Source: Schizosaccharomyces osmophilus (taxonomy: Eukaryota > Ascomycota > Schizosaccharomycetes > Schizosaccharomycetales > Schizosaccharomycetaceae). From it: DNA of 64,000 nucleotides. Where the stretch lies: contig NC_079238.1 in NCBI RefSeq assembly GCF_027921745.1, forward strand, positions 930,001-994,000. The letters are read 5' to 3'. Positions within the stretch are counted from its first letter, which is position 1, and each line of letters opens with the position of its first letter. Shown piece by piece: positions 1 to 12,029 of this stretch. Position numbers and translations under genes: made by a program. The notes under the pieces were generated by a model, which was given only the letters and a program-made list of their open reading frames with translations, was not told where the DNA came from and did not search any database.

Positions 1-174
1 TGAACGTCTCCATCCACTTGAATCTTTAACTAGTGAAGAGACGAAGAGATAAACCAAAGGCTAGCTGTAACATAAATTAGCCTGTTTCGATTCATTATTG
101 TTCATTCATCTATAGCTCTTCGTTCTTACTTACCTCAGACCAAACACCAAGTGAACCAAATTTGGTGAAACAGG

Positions 175-3100
175 ATGAATACATCAGGGAACTTGGAGCA
201 TGGAGATTCAAACATGGAAATGGATACAGCGATGGTTTCAGAATCGAAACCTTCCCTTGTTTCTGAATTACTCGAATTCACACTTCAACATCCTTACAAC
301 TATGAAGGGCACGTGAAACTCGTAGAAGAACTCAAACAACATGGACTAAAAGATGATTTGCATGCCGCAAGAAAACGATTTCAAAGCCTATTTCCTCTCT
401 CAGAAGGTAAGTTGGATAAATGTGAACGTACCAGTTGGTGTTCTGAGTCTTACTTTTTTGTGATCTTGTTACAGGAACACTCTCCGTTCAATCCTGGAAA
501 TGATCGAAGCCATTCACTAATCACTTATGTTTAGATATATGGATTGAATACTTGGAAGACGAAAAGGCAGTGTGCAATACCCTAGAAGACTACGAACGAA
601 TTGTCGGTTTGTTTGAAAGTGCAGTGACAGACTATCTTTCGATTCGTCTTTGGCAACTATATTTAGAGTTTTTATTAACACTCGTCGACCCAAGCACATT
701 TTCTTCTGAAAATGCCGAGCTGCAAGACGTGGTTTCTCTGCAAGATGTCTACACCTTATTTAAGAGAGCATATGAAATATGCAAATACCATTTTAATCAG
801 GTAAGTGAGAAGATGGACTTTGGTCATTTTGCTAATGTCGTTTTTATCTAGAGCCAAAAAATTTGGGAACAATTTTTGGAGTTTCTTGAAGAAACTGGTG
901 AAAACCTATTTGAATCCGGCCAAACAATAACGTTGCGAGATAGAATGTACGAATTTTATATTGAAAGATTAGAAATACCCCACAGTCAGATCGAGGAAAC
1001 ATTCTCATCATTTTCGTCTTTCGTTACCAAAAATTGGTCACAAGAAGAATACGAAGTCATTATGTCGAACACGAATAAAATATATGAGACGAACCTGTCG
1101 AAACATAAGAAAATATATGATAACGAATTGCAATTGAGTGCTTCTAATCATTCCTTAGAATGCTACATGGACCTCCTTAATTCTGAATCTAGACGAAGCA
1201 CCTCTATTCATCAATATGTTGCTACACTTTATGAAAGAGCTATAAGCTTCTACCCTCTTGTAGGTGATCTATGGCTTGAGTACTTGGCTTGGGTGAGCAA
1301 ACCTGACTTTCCTCCTCAGGCTTATGCTATTGCAGAGCGTTCTGTTCGAAATTGCCCTTTTGTAGGGAAATTATGGGCCATAAAGCTTCTATACATGATT
1401 GTTGCTGGATTGTCTAATAGTGCAATTCACCAAGAGAAAGAAACATGTTTACAGATGGATTTGTTTTCTGGATTTGATGAATACTGTGCCTTTTTCTCTG
1501 AATATCTTAAACTTTGTATATATATTTCCTCTAATGAACTAGACCCTACGCTTTATATCAAAAATGAGATTGAAGCCATCGAGAACTTCATGCACCATCA
1601 TTTTCCCGGGCTTCGAGATCATAATATGCGGATAGAAAGTGCCAAAATTAATTTACTTATTTCTCTAAATGATTATGAGAGTGTCGAAGCTAGTTGGATT
1701 AGACTTCAGAAAGATTTCCATAAGAGCGCAAAGTTTTGGATTCTTAGATATGCAGCTACATTACGATACAACCCAGAGCTAGCCATTGACACTTTGAGAA
1801 AAGGTCTGTATAAGGATCTCGACAATCCCATGCTATTGTTTCAATTTTATGAATCGGTTGTAACACTTAATCATGATTGTTTTACCTCAATTTCTCAGTT
1901 CTATGATTTTACGCAAGCGAAAAGTTTATATGTCAAGAGGAGCCTTACTTCTCATTTACAAAACCAAGAACTGACATTCTCAACGGAAGTTCAAGAAAAG
2001 GCAGTTAGTTCACCTGATCGTGCCAAGAAGCGGAAGCCTGAGGATGACGAAAGTTTGTTGAAAAAATCAAGATTACCAGAAAAACATCGGAACAGAGAAG
2101 AATTCACTATTTTAGTTAGTAATCTTCCAGATGATATTAGCGAGAAGGATTTGCAGCAATTTTTTAGAGACTGCGGCAAGATTTTACAGATATTTATCTA
2201 TGATGACAAAGATGGGAAAAAGTTAGCACAGGTTGAGTTTTCCGAAACCAGTGAGGTTCTTGCTGCTAAGACTAAAGATATCAAACAGATCAAAGGACAT
2301 GAAATTTCTGTTCAAGTTCATGTTGATACCACCCTTTATGTTACAAATTTTCCGCCTACGTTCGATGAAAATAAAATGACGGATCTTTTCACGAAGTACG
2401 GCCGTGTTGTACAAATTCGGTTTCCAAGTTTAAAATACGACACAAACCGGCGTTTCTGCTATATTCAAATGAGCACACCGGAAGAAGCCTACCATGCATT
2501 ACAATTACACTCAAAAGTGTTCGAAAATCGTTACGAGTTGAAGGTTTTTATTTCAGACCCCAACAAAAGCGGAGCTAGAAGTGGGGCTGTGTACGAAAAA
2601 AGAGAGCTTTATTTGACCAACGTCGACTTTAGTGTTAATGAAAGTCAAGTCCTTGAGTTTTTCCTAAACTATGGCACCGTTGAAAGTGTTCGATTACCTT
2701 CAAAAGCTTCCACAAAAGGCCACATGGGGTTCGGCTATGTGATCATGTCTTCTAGTTCCGAAGCCGAGAATGCTTTAAATGCTGCCGGAAAGGTCCTAGG
2801 AAAGAGAGTTTTGAACGTTGTAATTTCCCAGCCCAAGAAAGCTATCAGCAAAGAAAAATCTACTAAAGATAAGCGACCAGCGTTTACTAAAATGCTTAAT
2901 AAGGATGCAACCGATAGTACTAGTCCACCGATGTCACTTAATCAGGTTCATAGTAAAAGCCTAGGAATAGTTAACGTCGATCAAACGGTCAATGAAGCAA
3001 GATTGAGGTCGGTATTCGAGCCACATGGAGAAATTTTTAGAGTCGTTCTACATCCTGAGCACGAAGGTGCAATTGTTGAATACGTTGACATACATAATGC

Positions 3101-3386
3101 TGGTAAAGCGGCACTTGCCGTGGAGGGTATGAAATTGAGTGGTCGAGAATTACACGTAACAACGGTGAACGAAATGATGCATAACAGTCCGGAATATAAC
3201 CAAACATTCGTCCCTAAACTACGTCCACGGAAGGCTGGCGCTAGATTAGGCATTCAAAAATTCCAGAATTCAGCAAATCAAGCTGACACTCAAAAAGAGT
3301 CAAAGAATGACGAAGACGACACTATGCAGATTGATCCTCCTAAGACCAATGATGATTTTCGACGATTTCTATTTAAAGGCACGTGA
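175..3386 (+). CDS. prp24: Prp24/SART3-type U4/U6 snRNP annealing factor, 3 exons
   Basis: Exons 175-406, 535-800 and 852-3386 join in frame to about 1010 aa. Both introns have GTAAGT donors, and CTAAT sits shortly before each AG. The N-terminal half (residues about 20-560) is helical and rich in spaced W/Y/F residues, as in HAT repeats (for example 'DIWIEYLEDE' across the first junction). The C-terminal half holds four RRMs beginning near residues 583 ('FTILVSNLPDD'), 660 ('TLYVTNFPP'), 752 ('ELYLTNVDF') and 871 ('LGIVNVDQT'). The protein ends in 'FRRFLFKGT', like the Lsm-binding tail of Prp24. Proteins of this family anneal U6 to U4 snRNA when the spliceosomal di-snRNP is re-formed. The gene converges on mak10, as at the S. 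pombe SPBC1861 locus (from memory). A competing AG inside intron 1 leads to a stop and was not used. Confidence 0.9.
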
Positions 3387-3432
3387 AGCTAAACACTGCT
3401 AAGTGATATTGTTATTTATAAAGTCTATGGTG

Positions 3433-5625
3433 CTAATGCATAACTAAGTTTGGCAGAGTTTTACCATAAGTGTTAACAATTTTAGCTTTCTTTTGCGAAT
3501 TTTGATGAAGATCTTGCAGCGTAGCGATATTTGCTATACAGCAACACATTAAACCTTTTAGATAGTTTGTTTGTAAATCATAGGATAAATCATGTTGACA
3601 ACTCTCCATCGGTAATTTCAGTACCTTTAATAAGGATTTCTTCGATTCTTCAAAAGATTGTAATGTTCCTTCCAAAAGTCTTTCTTTTGGTAAAGACTGA
3701 TGGTATTCAATATTTATATGCAATCGAGACAAGGATATCAATTTCATTTCGCTTAGGTTTGCAAACGGATTGTAGTGAGCTTTGAAGTGGGATAAGATTA
3801 CTTTCTCTTCCTTAAAGAATGACGGACAGGAGAAAATTCCATATTTCAATAACGTCAATGATAACTGTTTGTTAGTTTCAAGTCAATTAAAATTAGAACT
3901 TACAAAAAAATATCCAAAATAAACGCTCTTTTTTGCTTCCAGTTCATCTATCAAGTAGCTTATATAATTGTAATTGAATTCGCCAGGCTTTGCTCGGCTT
4001 ATAACTTGTTGAAGATGTTGTAAGTGCATTTCAAAAACCGAATTTAAGTAAGAAAATAAATACGGCCATTCATGAGGTTTATGAAGGTCTTGCTCAAAAG
4101 AGGTGGTGAGGATTAACTCCACAATAACGAATTTTAGGTGAAGAGCAAAATCAGAGAATTTACCGATCATGGCTTCGTCCAGCGAAGCGAGTGCACCTAA
4201 CTTTCCGTCTATACTGTTTGCTTGTAAGTGGCCTATTACGCAGTCGGGAAGTAAGTTGATTAAATTTCGGCGAAATCGGCATGGGTTATGTGTGGTAATC
4301 CTCAAAAGATCTAATAGAAAGCCAGCAAAATGACTCACAAAGCTCTCAAGCTCGGACTGAATTTCTATATTTAAATGTCCGGACACTAGGCACATGGATT
4401 CAGGGTCATAAAATGAAGAGGGAAGGCAAGAAAATTGATGGACGCAAGACAAAAAGAAAGTTATAGGGTTGTAAATCATACAGACGCTACCACTAGCCAA
4501 AAGAAATGTTTGCAATGATGAACGGACATATGGTTCAGACACTCTATTTGAATGTGTAGTATCGATGCAAAATGACAAGATAGAAATTGGGGAGGTTGGC
4601 GACTGAGTTCGTAGAGTAATTTTCATGTCATTAGCAAAGTACTGTAATCGTTTGTATGCATCCATTACATTACAAGAAGGAACATGACGAGGAGGAGCAG
4701 TGACAATAAGCTGTGCTTGTATTCGACTATCCCAGAATTGCTTCATAGTATTTTCCCGAACAGTCTCCGCAACCAGTTGTGACTCATTCAGTGATTCGGG
4801 AACATAGTGACTTATATTTTCTAAATTTTCATAAATATCTTTTATAGAATTTCTTTCATAGACGTGTAAAATCGAAACGCGCAGTTGAAGTCGCGTCCGA
4901 ATATTCATGAATAAGTCACGAGTACTAGAGTCCTTCCTGATTTCGCTATCGAGATACTGAATCCCTTCAGACAAAAGGTCATAAATTTTTTCGACAGGAT
5001 AAGTTTCTAGAAGGGATAGTTGATAGGAAAAGGAGCTCATATCTTCCTCGTCATACATATTACCAGTCAAAAATTCTCTTCGCACATAATCACAACTTTT
5101 AATAACCCCCAGGACGTATGGAAAGAGGACTAGATCTGTTAATGTATCTAACTTTTTTCTGGAAAATCCCATATCCTTAACTCTGGAGGTGGGAGTTTTG
5201 CAGATATCAAAAACATGCTTACTGCAGAGTATACTTTCTGACATTGGAATACCATAATGCCAATCACTTTCAGCTGTAAAGATACCGTCCATTATTACAA
5301 GAGTTTCAACAGGATTAAGAGCTTTAGCGACATCAACATTCTTTTCAGAGTAATCGATTCCACTATCCATTTTCGGATCCATGATCTCGAATGCACTGAT
5401 AGAATCCAGTAAGGTAAAACTAGGATGATAAACAAGTTCCTCTTCTTTTAAAGTATGAACAGCGTTGAAATAACTGGAGGTACAGTCCATATATCCATCT
5501 TTGTCAGCATATTTGTCATTATCCTGACCAGCAGGAGCTCTTAAGAACTGATTTTGAGTATCCCCACCATAAAATAAAGAAGAAAAACTAAAATCAGGCA
5601 TAATTTCAATGGAACGTCCTTCCAT
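3433..5625 (-). CDS. mak10: NatC N-acetyltransferase auxiliary subunit Mak10 (Naa35), 2 exons
   Basis: Exon 1 is 5625-3904 and exon 2 is 3864-3433. The 38-nt intron has a GTAAGT donor and ACTAAC ten bases before the CAG. They join in phase 0 to about 717 aa, near the length of S. pombe Mak10. The start is the ATG at 5625 ('MEGRSIEIMPDF'); the codon before it is TTG. The N-terminal signature 'SAFEIMDPKMDSGID' is the most conserved stretch of the Mak10/Naa35 family. Known role: Mak10 anchors the NatC complex (Mak3 catalytic, Mak31) to ribosomes, where it acetylates nascent proteins starting Met-hydrophobic. Reading exon 1 into the intron would end the protein with a false tail, so the intron is needed. 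The gene is transcribed the same way as abp2 upstream and converges with prp24. Confidence 0.9.
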
Positions 5626-5855
5626 CAATTAACTACGAAGTGTTGTAGTAGCTGATGAGTTTCAGTAGATTAAGGTGTTCTTCGTTGTGTACACCGAAAA
5701 GCAAGTAGTTAAATTTATAATGTAAGATTCATTTTTAAAATAATAGCTAGTTGATAGAATCAAATCTAGATAAATACCAAACAAAAAACGGTAATATTGT
5801 AAGGACTTCCAGATTTCATTAGAGGTATACGGATTACAAAAAATAAAGGAAGGAT

Positions 5856-7433
5856 CTAATTAAAAATAGCATTCATAACTTTCCGTTTCAGGTTTTCGAT
5901 TTCATTGTTTTTTTGGCGTAACTCGGCATTCAATTTTGCGATTTCCAGCTTCAATGTTGATACCGAATCCAGGGATCCTAATGTATTTACAGCAGAGTTT
6001 GTCCTTTGAGTGGCAGCATCTTTTAAGATAGTAGGCTCTACCAAGGCTTGTAAATTTGGAGCTTTTTCGGCGTTGAAAGTATGGCATACGGTCGCACTAA
6101 GGGGTCCCTGGTGAACAGACCATATAAGTCTATCATTATTAGCTTCAATAATTTCAAGCTGTGAGGAAACGAGAGCTAGCATAGTATGAGAAATGTTCCT
6201 CATGCTGTTAACCCTTGAGGATGGAACACATGTGGGTATGTAAGTAGAAATTTCATCTGTATAGCTATTGAGTAAGTAATTAACCTTTTCCGTTGGTAAA
6301 TGAGCTGCGTGTGAGAATGCAGCCCGTAGCATAGTATTTTGAGCATGCATTAATTTGTCAAACCGTTCGTACCAGTTGGTATCTATGTTTACTGGAATTG
6401 ATACTTCGGATTGCAATTGTTTTAATTTGTTCCTAGCGCCTGGAGGACGCCCTCGTTTTCGTGGAAGCCCTCTTTCTTGCTCAAGATTATCAGCATCAAC
6501 ATTTGCAGACCGAGACCAAGAGTCACTTAGGGTGTCGCTTTCTTTTGGAGAAGCAACGTTTCGCAACTCGTCTGGCCATTGCTGCCAACTGTTGGTGGGG
6601 TCTATTGAGTCGGCAACGGATACTGATTCTGAATCGCGGAAAGAGTTTTCATGTCTGCTGGAATGAGTTGTCGCCCTTGGCAGTTGTGCTGCTTCATTTG
6701 ATGAATCAAATACATTCGTACTTTGCTGAAGTGACGAACTGGGAATATTTGAAGGATGGTTTCGATTATGTTCGACGGGATCCACCGCCATGTTTTGTGA
6801 GGTAGGCATTAAAAGCGAATGAGGAGTCGGGCAATTGTCAGTATCATCATGAACGAATCCCAGGCTTTGGCCATCGGTTTCTAAATTGTGATCCGCCGAA
6901 GGCATCCAGTGGGACGGAGAACCTGAAGCGTGCAGTACATTGATCGAATTGCTATGGTGAGAAACCACACCAACACGCAACGCTTTAATAACCAAGTCAT
7001 CATTTATATTAACATTACATCGTAATTGAGGTTGGCTTTCCGGAATTTCTAAATAATATGCATTGGGTCGGCTCAGAAGATAATCAAAGAAGGCGTCCAC
7101 ATGCATTTGATTCATCCATCGCTTCAAACGAACAACATACTGCTGAATTTTTTGAGTGGATTGCTCATCCTTTCTTTCAACACCCAAGAAACCAACCAGT
7201 TTAGACCAGGAGCTGATCACTTTCTGATGGTATTGCCGAATTAACAGAAACAAGACCCAGATATCAAACTTTTGGCCCTCGGATTTTGGAATAGAGTTGA
7301 ATGCGGTTGCTAGTTGTCTTGTATCGGCTCCTGCATACCAGGGATTGCAGCATAAACAGAACTGGCAAAATTTTTCCGTTATGTTGTCCGCATTGATATC
7401 GAGCTTAGAAGGTAAAAGAGTATAGAAATTCAT
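5856..7433 (-). CDS. abp2: ARS-binding protein Abp2-like, AT-hook protein
   Basis: Single exon, 525 aa. An N-terminal region of about 150 residues ('RQYHQKVISSWSKLVGFLG') looks like a folded DNA-binding module, and an AT-hook 'RKRGRPPGARNK' lies near residue 328. The middle is low-complexity and Ser/Asn-rich. The last 35 residues form a short coiled coil ('LKLEIAKLNAELRQKNNEIE'). S. pombe Abp2 is known to bind AT-rich replication-origin DNA and has about the same length. The assignment rests on the AT-hook, the length and the position between mak10 and cnp3, since I cannot align the sequences here. The gene is divergent from cnp3 across a 1.7-kb AT-rich spacer. A minor-groove binder of this kind fits the AT-rich origins of fission yeast. 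Confidence 0.8.
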   Translation of the reverse strand: MNFYTLLPSKLDINADNITEKFCQFCLCCNPWYAGADTRQLATAFNSIPKSEGQKFDIWVLFLLIRQYHQKVISSWSKLVGFLGVERKDEQSTQKIQQYVVRLKRWMNQMHVDAFFDYLLSRPNAYYLEIPESQPQLRCNVNINDDLVIKALRVGVVSHHSNSINVLHASGSPSHWMPSADHNLETDGQSLGFVHDDTDNCPTPHSLLMPTSQNMAVDPVEHNRNHPSNIPSSSLQQSTNVFDSSNEAAQLPRATTHSSRHENSFRDSESVSVADSIDPTNSWQQWPDELRNVASPKESDTLSDSWSRSANVDADNLEQERGLPRKRGRPPGARNKLKQLQSEVSIPVNIDTNWYERFDKLMHAQNTMLRAAFSHAAHLPTEKVNYLLNSYTDEISTYIPTCVPSSRVNSMRNISHTMLALVSSQLEIIEANNDRLIWSVHQGPLSATVCHTFNAEKAPNLQALVEPTILKDAATQRTNSAVNTLGSLDSVSTLKLEIAKLNAELRQKNNEIENLKRKVMNAIFN

Positions 7434-9125
7434 ATTTCTTCTGTATATTACAATTTCTAAGTGTGCTATAATGCCCGATTATGAAACGAAACGATTTAGA
7501 AAGTATGTAATCGCAGAGATCAATTACTCTAGAAAATAAGAAGAGAAATCCCCTCAGAAAGATAAAATCTATGAATTTGTAACTTTATCCGTACCTTGAA
7601 TTGTTTCCCGGCAGACCAGCTGAAGATTTTTGGAACAGGATGCTTGAAGAAAACATAAGAGCTTTATGGAAGTAGCAGCGAGACCTGTTTCTACAAATAC
7701 TTCAAGTCTGTTTCCTTATTAGACAATTTAAACAGCCATGTATCTATTTGCCAAGCTTCATTAGCCAAATTTCGTATATCACAATTTCGCCAAAATTAGG
7801 CTCAAAGATTATACTGAATATGGTACAAAGCAAAAACCCAAGTCAGCCTTTATGAATTCAAGGAATACAAAAAGGATCAGGAGGATGGAAAATGGTAAAC
7901 AAAAGAAATGCTAGTCAAAACGTATAAAATACTCGCATTTTGTTACTTGTATAATGTCACTTGTAAAGTACCATGAGAAAACAAGGAGTTATTAGTTTTT
8001 ACGTTTCTACGTTTCTACTTTGAAGAAAAAAAAAAAAAAAAAAAACAATTATATATTTAAACCAATTTTAATATAGTAGCTGTTCTATGTTGAACGGAAT
8101 GGCAAAGATATATTTGGGGTTCAAATCAATTTCGAGATATTCGTTTCTGTATATTTTCGGCAAGGTCTCATATTTGTGAGCTTCTAGAGTAATTAACTTT
8201 TTTTTATTCATGATAAAGATATTACATTAATAAAAGAATAAAATATTATTGGTGGTAAAGGCCAGAGTCGAAGAAGGCATCTGCTTTGTTTTTGCTTTTT
8301 TTTTGGCAAATTTTTTGCGATCGGTATGCTTCACCAATATTTATTTACAATTCGTGTAAATTTTTTGGATATTTTTTCTTTAAATTACTCTTTTTCTTAG
8401 ACAGGCAGGAGGACAGGTAAAGCTAGTTATCCTTGTCGATGATTGTAAACAATTGGGTTTTGAAAACAAGTATTGACAAATCCTAGAGCGGTTTCTTCAT
8501 ATTAAACTTGTTGAAAAAATACAGATTAAAATTCTAATTTGAAATACACGGAAGCATGGATTTAATATATTTTTTATTTTTCAAACACGAAAATCATTTT
8601 CTGTATTCACATCAAAACGAAGCTACAGATTTCCAAGAGTTCATCTATAATTAAGATTTTTATAATGAATTATATCCATTACACAAAGTGTGGAAGATTC
8701 TGTTTGCTGTTCTAATTGTCGATTCTATGTTTATATCGTTCCATGTAATCTCTATATCACGGGCTATGTTTTCTTATTTACATTTTTTGTAGTTGCTCTT
8801 CTTCAGTTTATTAATTTATTTCTAAATCCATCTTTACGTTTTGCTGTATATATATTGTACTCGAAATCCAACATACAAAATGTTCAGAAAATCCTAAACA
8901 AGCTTAATGAAGGCTATTAAAAATATATATACTAATTTTTATATAGTTAGGAATCTGTAGTGAAAAAGTACTGAAAGTAGCCCATCCCATTCTAAATCAT
9001 GTAGACCCCAAGTCGCGTTCCTACTACACGTAAATAAGAAATAGAGGAATCATTAAGCAATTCACTTTTTTTTTATGAAATAAACGATTAAATTCGTTTC
9101 GGATGTAATTATTTAAAAGAATACA
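7434..9125. other. 1.7-kb AT-rich divergent intergenic region (abp2 / cnp3)
   Basis: No convincing coding ORF: the longest reading frames lack conserved features. The stretch is strongly AT-rich, with a run of about 20 A at 8026-8044 and further A/T tracts near 8200 and 8300. It holds the promoters of both flanking genes. Long AT-rich intergenes with A-tracts are typical places for fission yeast replication origins, so origin activity is possible, but that is inference only. Confidence 0.5.
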
Positions 9126-11212
9126 ATGAATGAAGGGTCCAGTGTCCCAGTAAAACACAGAGAAAACCAATTTTTTGAAATTGGCGTTGTGGGCAGGTAT
9201 GCTAAATGCAACAAAGTTTCTCATATATATCAATGTTATGAGAAATCCTTTCTTTAAAGTTCATATTAAGAGGTGTTTATTAACATGGGATAGAAAAACT
9301 GGATTCACTGTTCCTCAAAATGTCAAAAAAGGAGCTGATGGTTTTGACGACATGGACGCGTATTTCTTGTCGGATGGGTCAATTCATTTGGAAGATGAAC
9401 AAGATGAGCCATCCAATCAAGAAATTGTCCCACAAAACACTGCACCGCTTGTTTCTCCTGGTGTTAATGAACAAAATCATGATTCACCTGTTAATCCTCT
9501 TTCTGATTTGTCTCAAGAACGAGAAAATGAACCTCCGTCTTCACCTTTACTGATGAACTCTAAAGCCTTACGAGCTAGTCGTGAATTTTCTGCGCCATTG
9601 ATGGGTAAGTACTTTGCTTTCGTATTTTGGTTCTGTTCATGCTTCTCAGGAAACAAAAAAAAGTTGAGAACTATTTACTAATGTCCGTATAGCTTCAAAA
9701 TCGCTCACTCGTTCTTCTCACCTATTTGATGAACCTAATGATCTTACATATAACCATACTGACCTATCCTACCAAAAGAAAAACAATAAAGTAGTAGATT
9801 TTTCAAGGATGAAGCTATCACCCGATAAAAACAACTTTGAACCTAGAAGAAGTTCAGAGTTTCCGAACAAATCAGCTCCTTCGAATAGCAATCCATCTTC
9901 ATCAGAGTTTTCCTTCAAAGAAAAACTACCTGTTAGCAAACAAATTCAAGAACTAAAAAGGTCAAAAGCCTGGAACTCTCCAAAGAAAGGTTCCGAAGTG
10001 GATGAAATCCGCATTCGACCTACACATAAAGCGCTACCATCAATTTCACCTTCGAAACCCCAAGTACAGACGGCGCGTACCCAGACAATCAATGATATAA
10101 TCAAGGAAGCAACTCCCTTAGCTTCACCTCAACCTGAATCAGATTCTTCAGATGTACCAATCTCGCAAATACCCCGGTCTTCACAAAAAGTTACCGAAGT
10201 TGATCAAGAGAATATACAACCTGAAGGAACTCGTACAGAAAAAATAATGAAAAGGCGAGGGCGACCACGAAAACAAAAAATTGAAGCAGAAAAGGAAATT
10301 GATAGACCAAGTATTGAAGAAAAAGTCGAAAAGGGAATACAAGAAGAGAAGAAACGACGAAGAGGAAGACCAAGAAAGAAAGATTTATCACCTTCACCTG
10401 ATAAAGAAAATGTTCAAGAAGATGCGCAAGATATGTCTGATGAGGAACCTCGGAATGAAAAGCATGAAAATATTGCTGAGGGTTTGCGGCGATCCAATCG
10501 TACCAGGATAGCTCCATTAGCCTTTTGGAAAAACGAACGCGTTGTTTATGAGCTTCAAAAAAATAAAACAGAAACTCCAGCTTTACCTGAAGTAAAAAAT
10601 GTCATCCGCATCGAAGATCCTGCCTCGCAACGGAGGAAAAGGAAAAAAATTCGATCCGAAGGGCGCAAACAAGGAACAAAAGAGCCATCACCTACAGTGC
10701 CACTGGAAGAAGATGGCAATGAGCTAGCCCCGTTTGAAGAAGAAGTGAATTGTCCGGTATTGTCTTGGAACCAAAAAAACCAGAAAGTTTCAGAAGCAAG
10801 GACAATTGGATATGCCTTGCCGTCGGTTAAATTATATCAAATTCGGAATCAACAAACTAAGTTTGCGAGTTTATTCAGCGACCCAAACTTTTTTGGGGCA
10901 GGGATCCTGGAACTTCCTATGGGCGCAGAAAAACCCGTAAAACCATCCAAACATAACCTTATGTCCTTTTGTATTCTACAAGGGTACTTAGAAATTATGG
11001 TTAATACGACAACATTCAGAATGAGAAGGGAAGGAGTATTTATTGTTCCTAGAGGTAAGTTTTCTACCTTTTTTCAAGTTGAAGCTAACTTTTCAGGGAA
11101 TTATTATAGCATAAAAAATATCGGTCATGATGTTGCTCGTTTATATTATACACAAGCAGCCGACACGCTGGACGACGAAAGACGGTATAACAAAGAAACA
11201 GCTGTTAAATAA
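9126..11212 (+). CDS. cnp3: Inner kinetochore protein CENP-C (Cnp3), 4 exons
   Basis: Exons 9126-9196, 9294-9604, 9693-11054 and 11097-11212 join to about 619 aa. The N-terminus 'ENQFFEIGVVGRKTGFTVP' spans the first junction and matches the conserved Cnp3 start. Two AT-hooks ('RRGRPRKQK' near residue 314, 'RRGRPRKKD' near 348) precede a CENP-C motif 'GLRRSNRTRIAPLAFWKNER' at about 391-410, the segment that in this family contacts the CENP-A nucleosome. The last 120 residues form the cupin dimerisation domain. CENP-C bridges centromeric chromatin to the outer kinetochore. The last intron is only 42 nt and contains no in-frame stop, so an unspliced mRNA would add 14 residues after 'FIVPRG' inside the cupin fold. 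Splicing restores 'VPRGNYYSIKN', which fits the fold. Confidence 0.92.
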
Positions 11213-11346
11213 TCTCCTGGGGTAATCTTGTATATAATGTATATATATTATCATCTAATTAGACATTTGTTTGCAATCGTCGCATGCTTCCTTCGCTGTA
11301 ACTTGAAACGCCTCAATATCAATATTGAATTGAAACCAAGAGTAAT

Positions 11347-11702
11347 TTACTTTTGAATCATGTCTTTAAACTTCAGCGTTCTACTATAACTATCGATCAT
11401 GTCGCTGAGTCTGTCGACATTGATCTTTGAGGAGTCAATAGACATTTTTTTACCATCCTCTATAAAAATGGTTAGAAATTCAAATGAATTAAAGCAAGGT
11501 GTCTGCACTTACTATATAGAACTTCTATAGTTGGATTGACAGTAGAACCTTTAGGCGCGACACTGCTTGTTAAAAACATGCCGTAATTCGACCTCGCACT
11601 GTCTTTGTTTGCTAAAGCTAAAAGAAGTCTTGCGGAACGGCTTGCCTTTGAGAAAGGATTTAAGTTCGTTATGGATAGTTTGTTTATGAAGCCAAAAATC
11701 AT
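11347..11702 (-). CDS. mrpl44: Mitochondrial large-subunit ribosomal protein mL53 (Mrpl44 family), 2 exons
   Basis: Exon 1 is 11702-11513 and exon 2 is 11459-11347. The 53-nt intron has a GTAAGT donor and CTAAC before ATAG. The product is 100 aa. The start is the ATG at 11702 ('MIFGFINKLSI'). The features recalled for yeast Mrpl44/mL53 are present: 'LNPFSKASRSARLLLA' near the N-terminus, then across the junction 'EVLYKDGKKMSID' and a C-terminal 'KFKDMIQK'. The role is structural, in the mitochondrial 54S subunit. There is no clear presequence beyond the basic, amphipathic first 25 residues, which is usual for this family. The gene is divergent from pof12 and convergent with cnp3. Confidence 0.82.
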
Positions 11703-12029
11703 GTTCAACAGCAATTTTCTGAGTGGAGAGTCTTAAATTGTCCTTATAAATTCAAAAAAGCAAATCTTCTCTATTTTTTGATCGTAGAAGCCTATATCAT
11801 GGATATTCTGCTCTGGTGTTCTGGGTAAGCTAAGCTTAGACTGGAAGGCAATACGTTCCTCTCAAATATTTTCACTCATCGAATCTCAACTACTTCATTT
11901 TATTTATTGTAATTACTTTTCTGAAATTTTACTAAGCTTACGTTTATATTCAGAACCAATTTTTTTGAAGAAAGCTACTTGTTTAAATTCCAACAGAACG
12001 TGGAATTGTGTTGGAAAACAGCTTTTATC
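11703..12029. other. Divergent promoter region between mL53 and pof12
   Basis: A spacer of 327 bp with no ORF of interest and no recognised motif. It must hold both 5' leaders. Confidence 0.5.

Noticed and set aside
407-477. Alternative shorter intron 1 in prp24 ending at the TTACAG near 474
   Set aside because: It leads within ten codons to a stop with no later donor; the acceptor at 534 gives the conserved 'DIWIEYLEDEK'.
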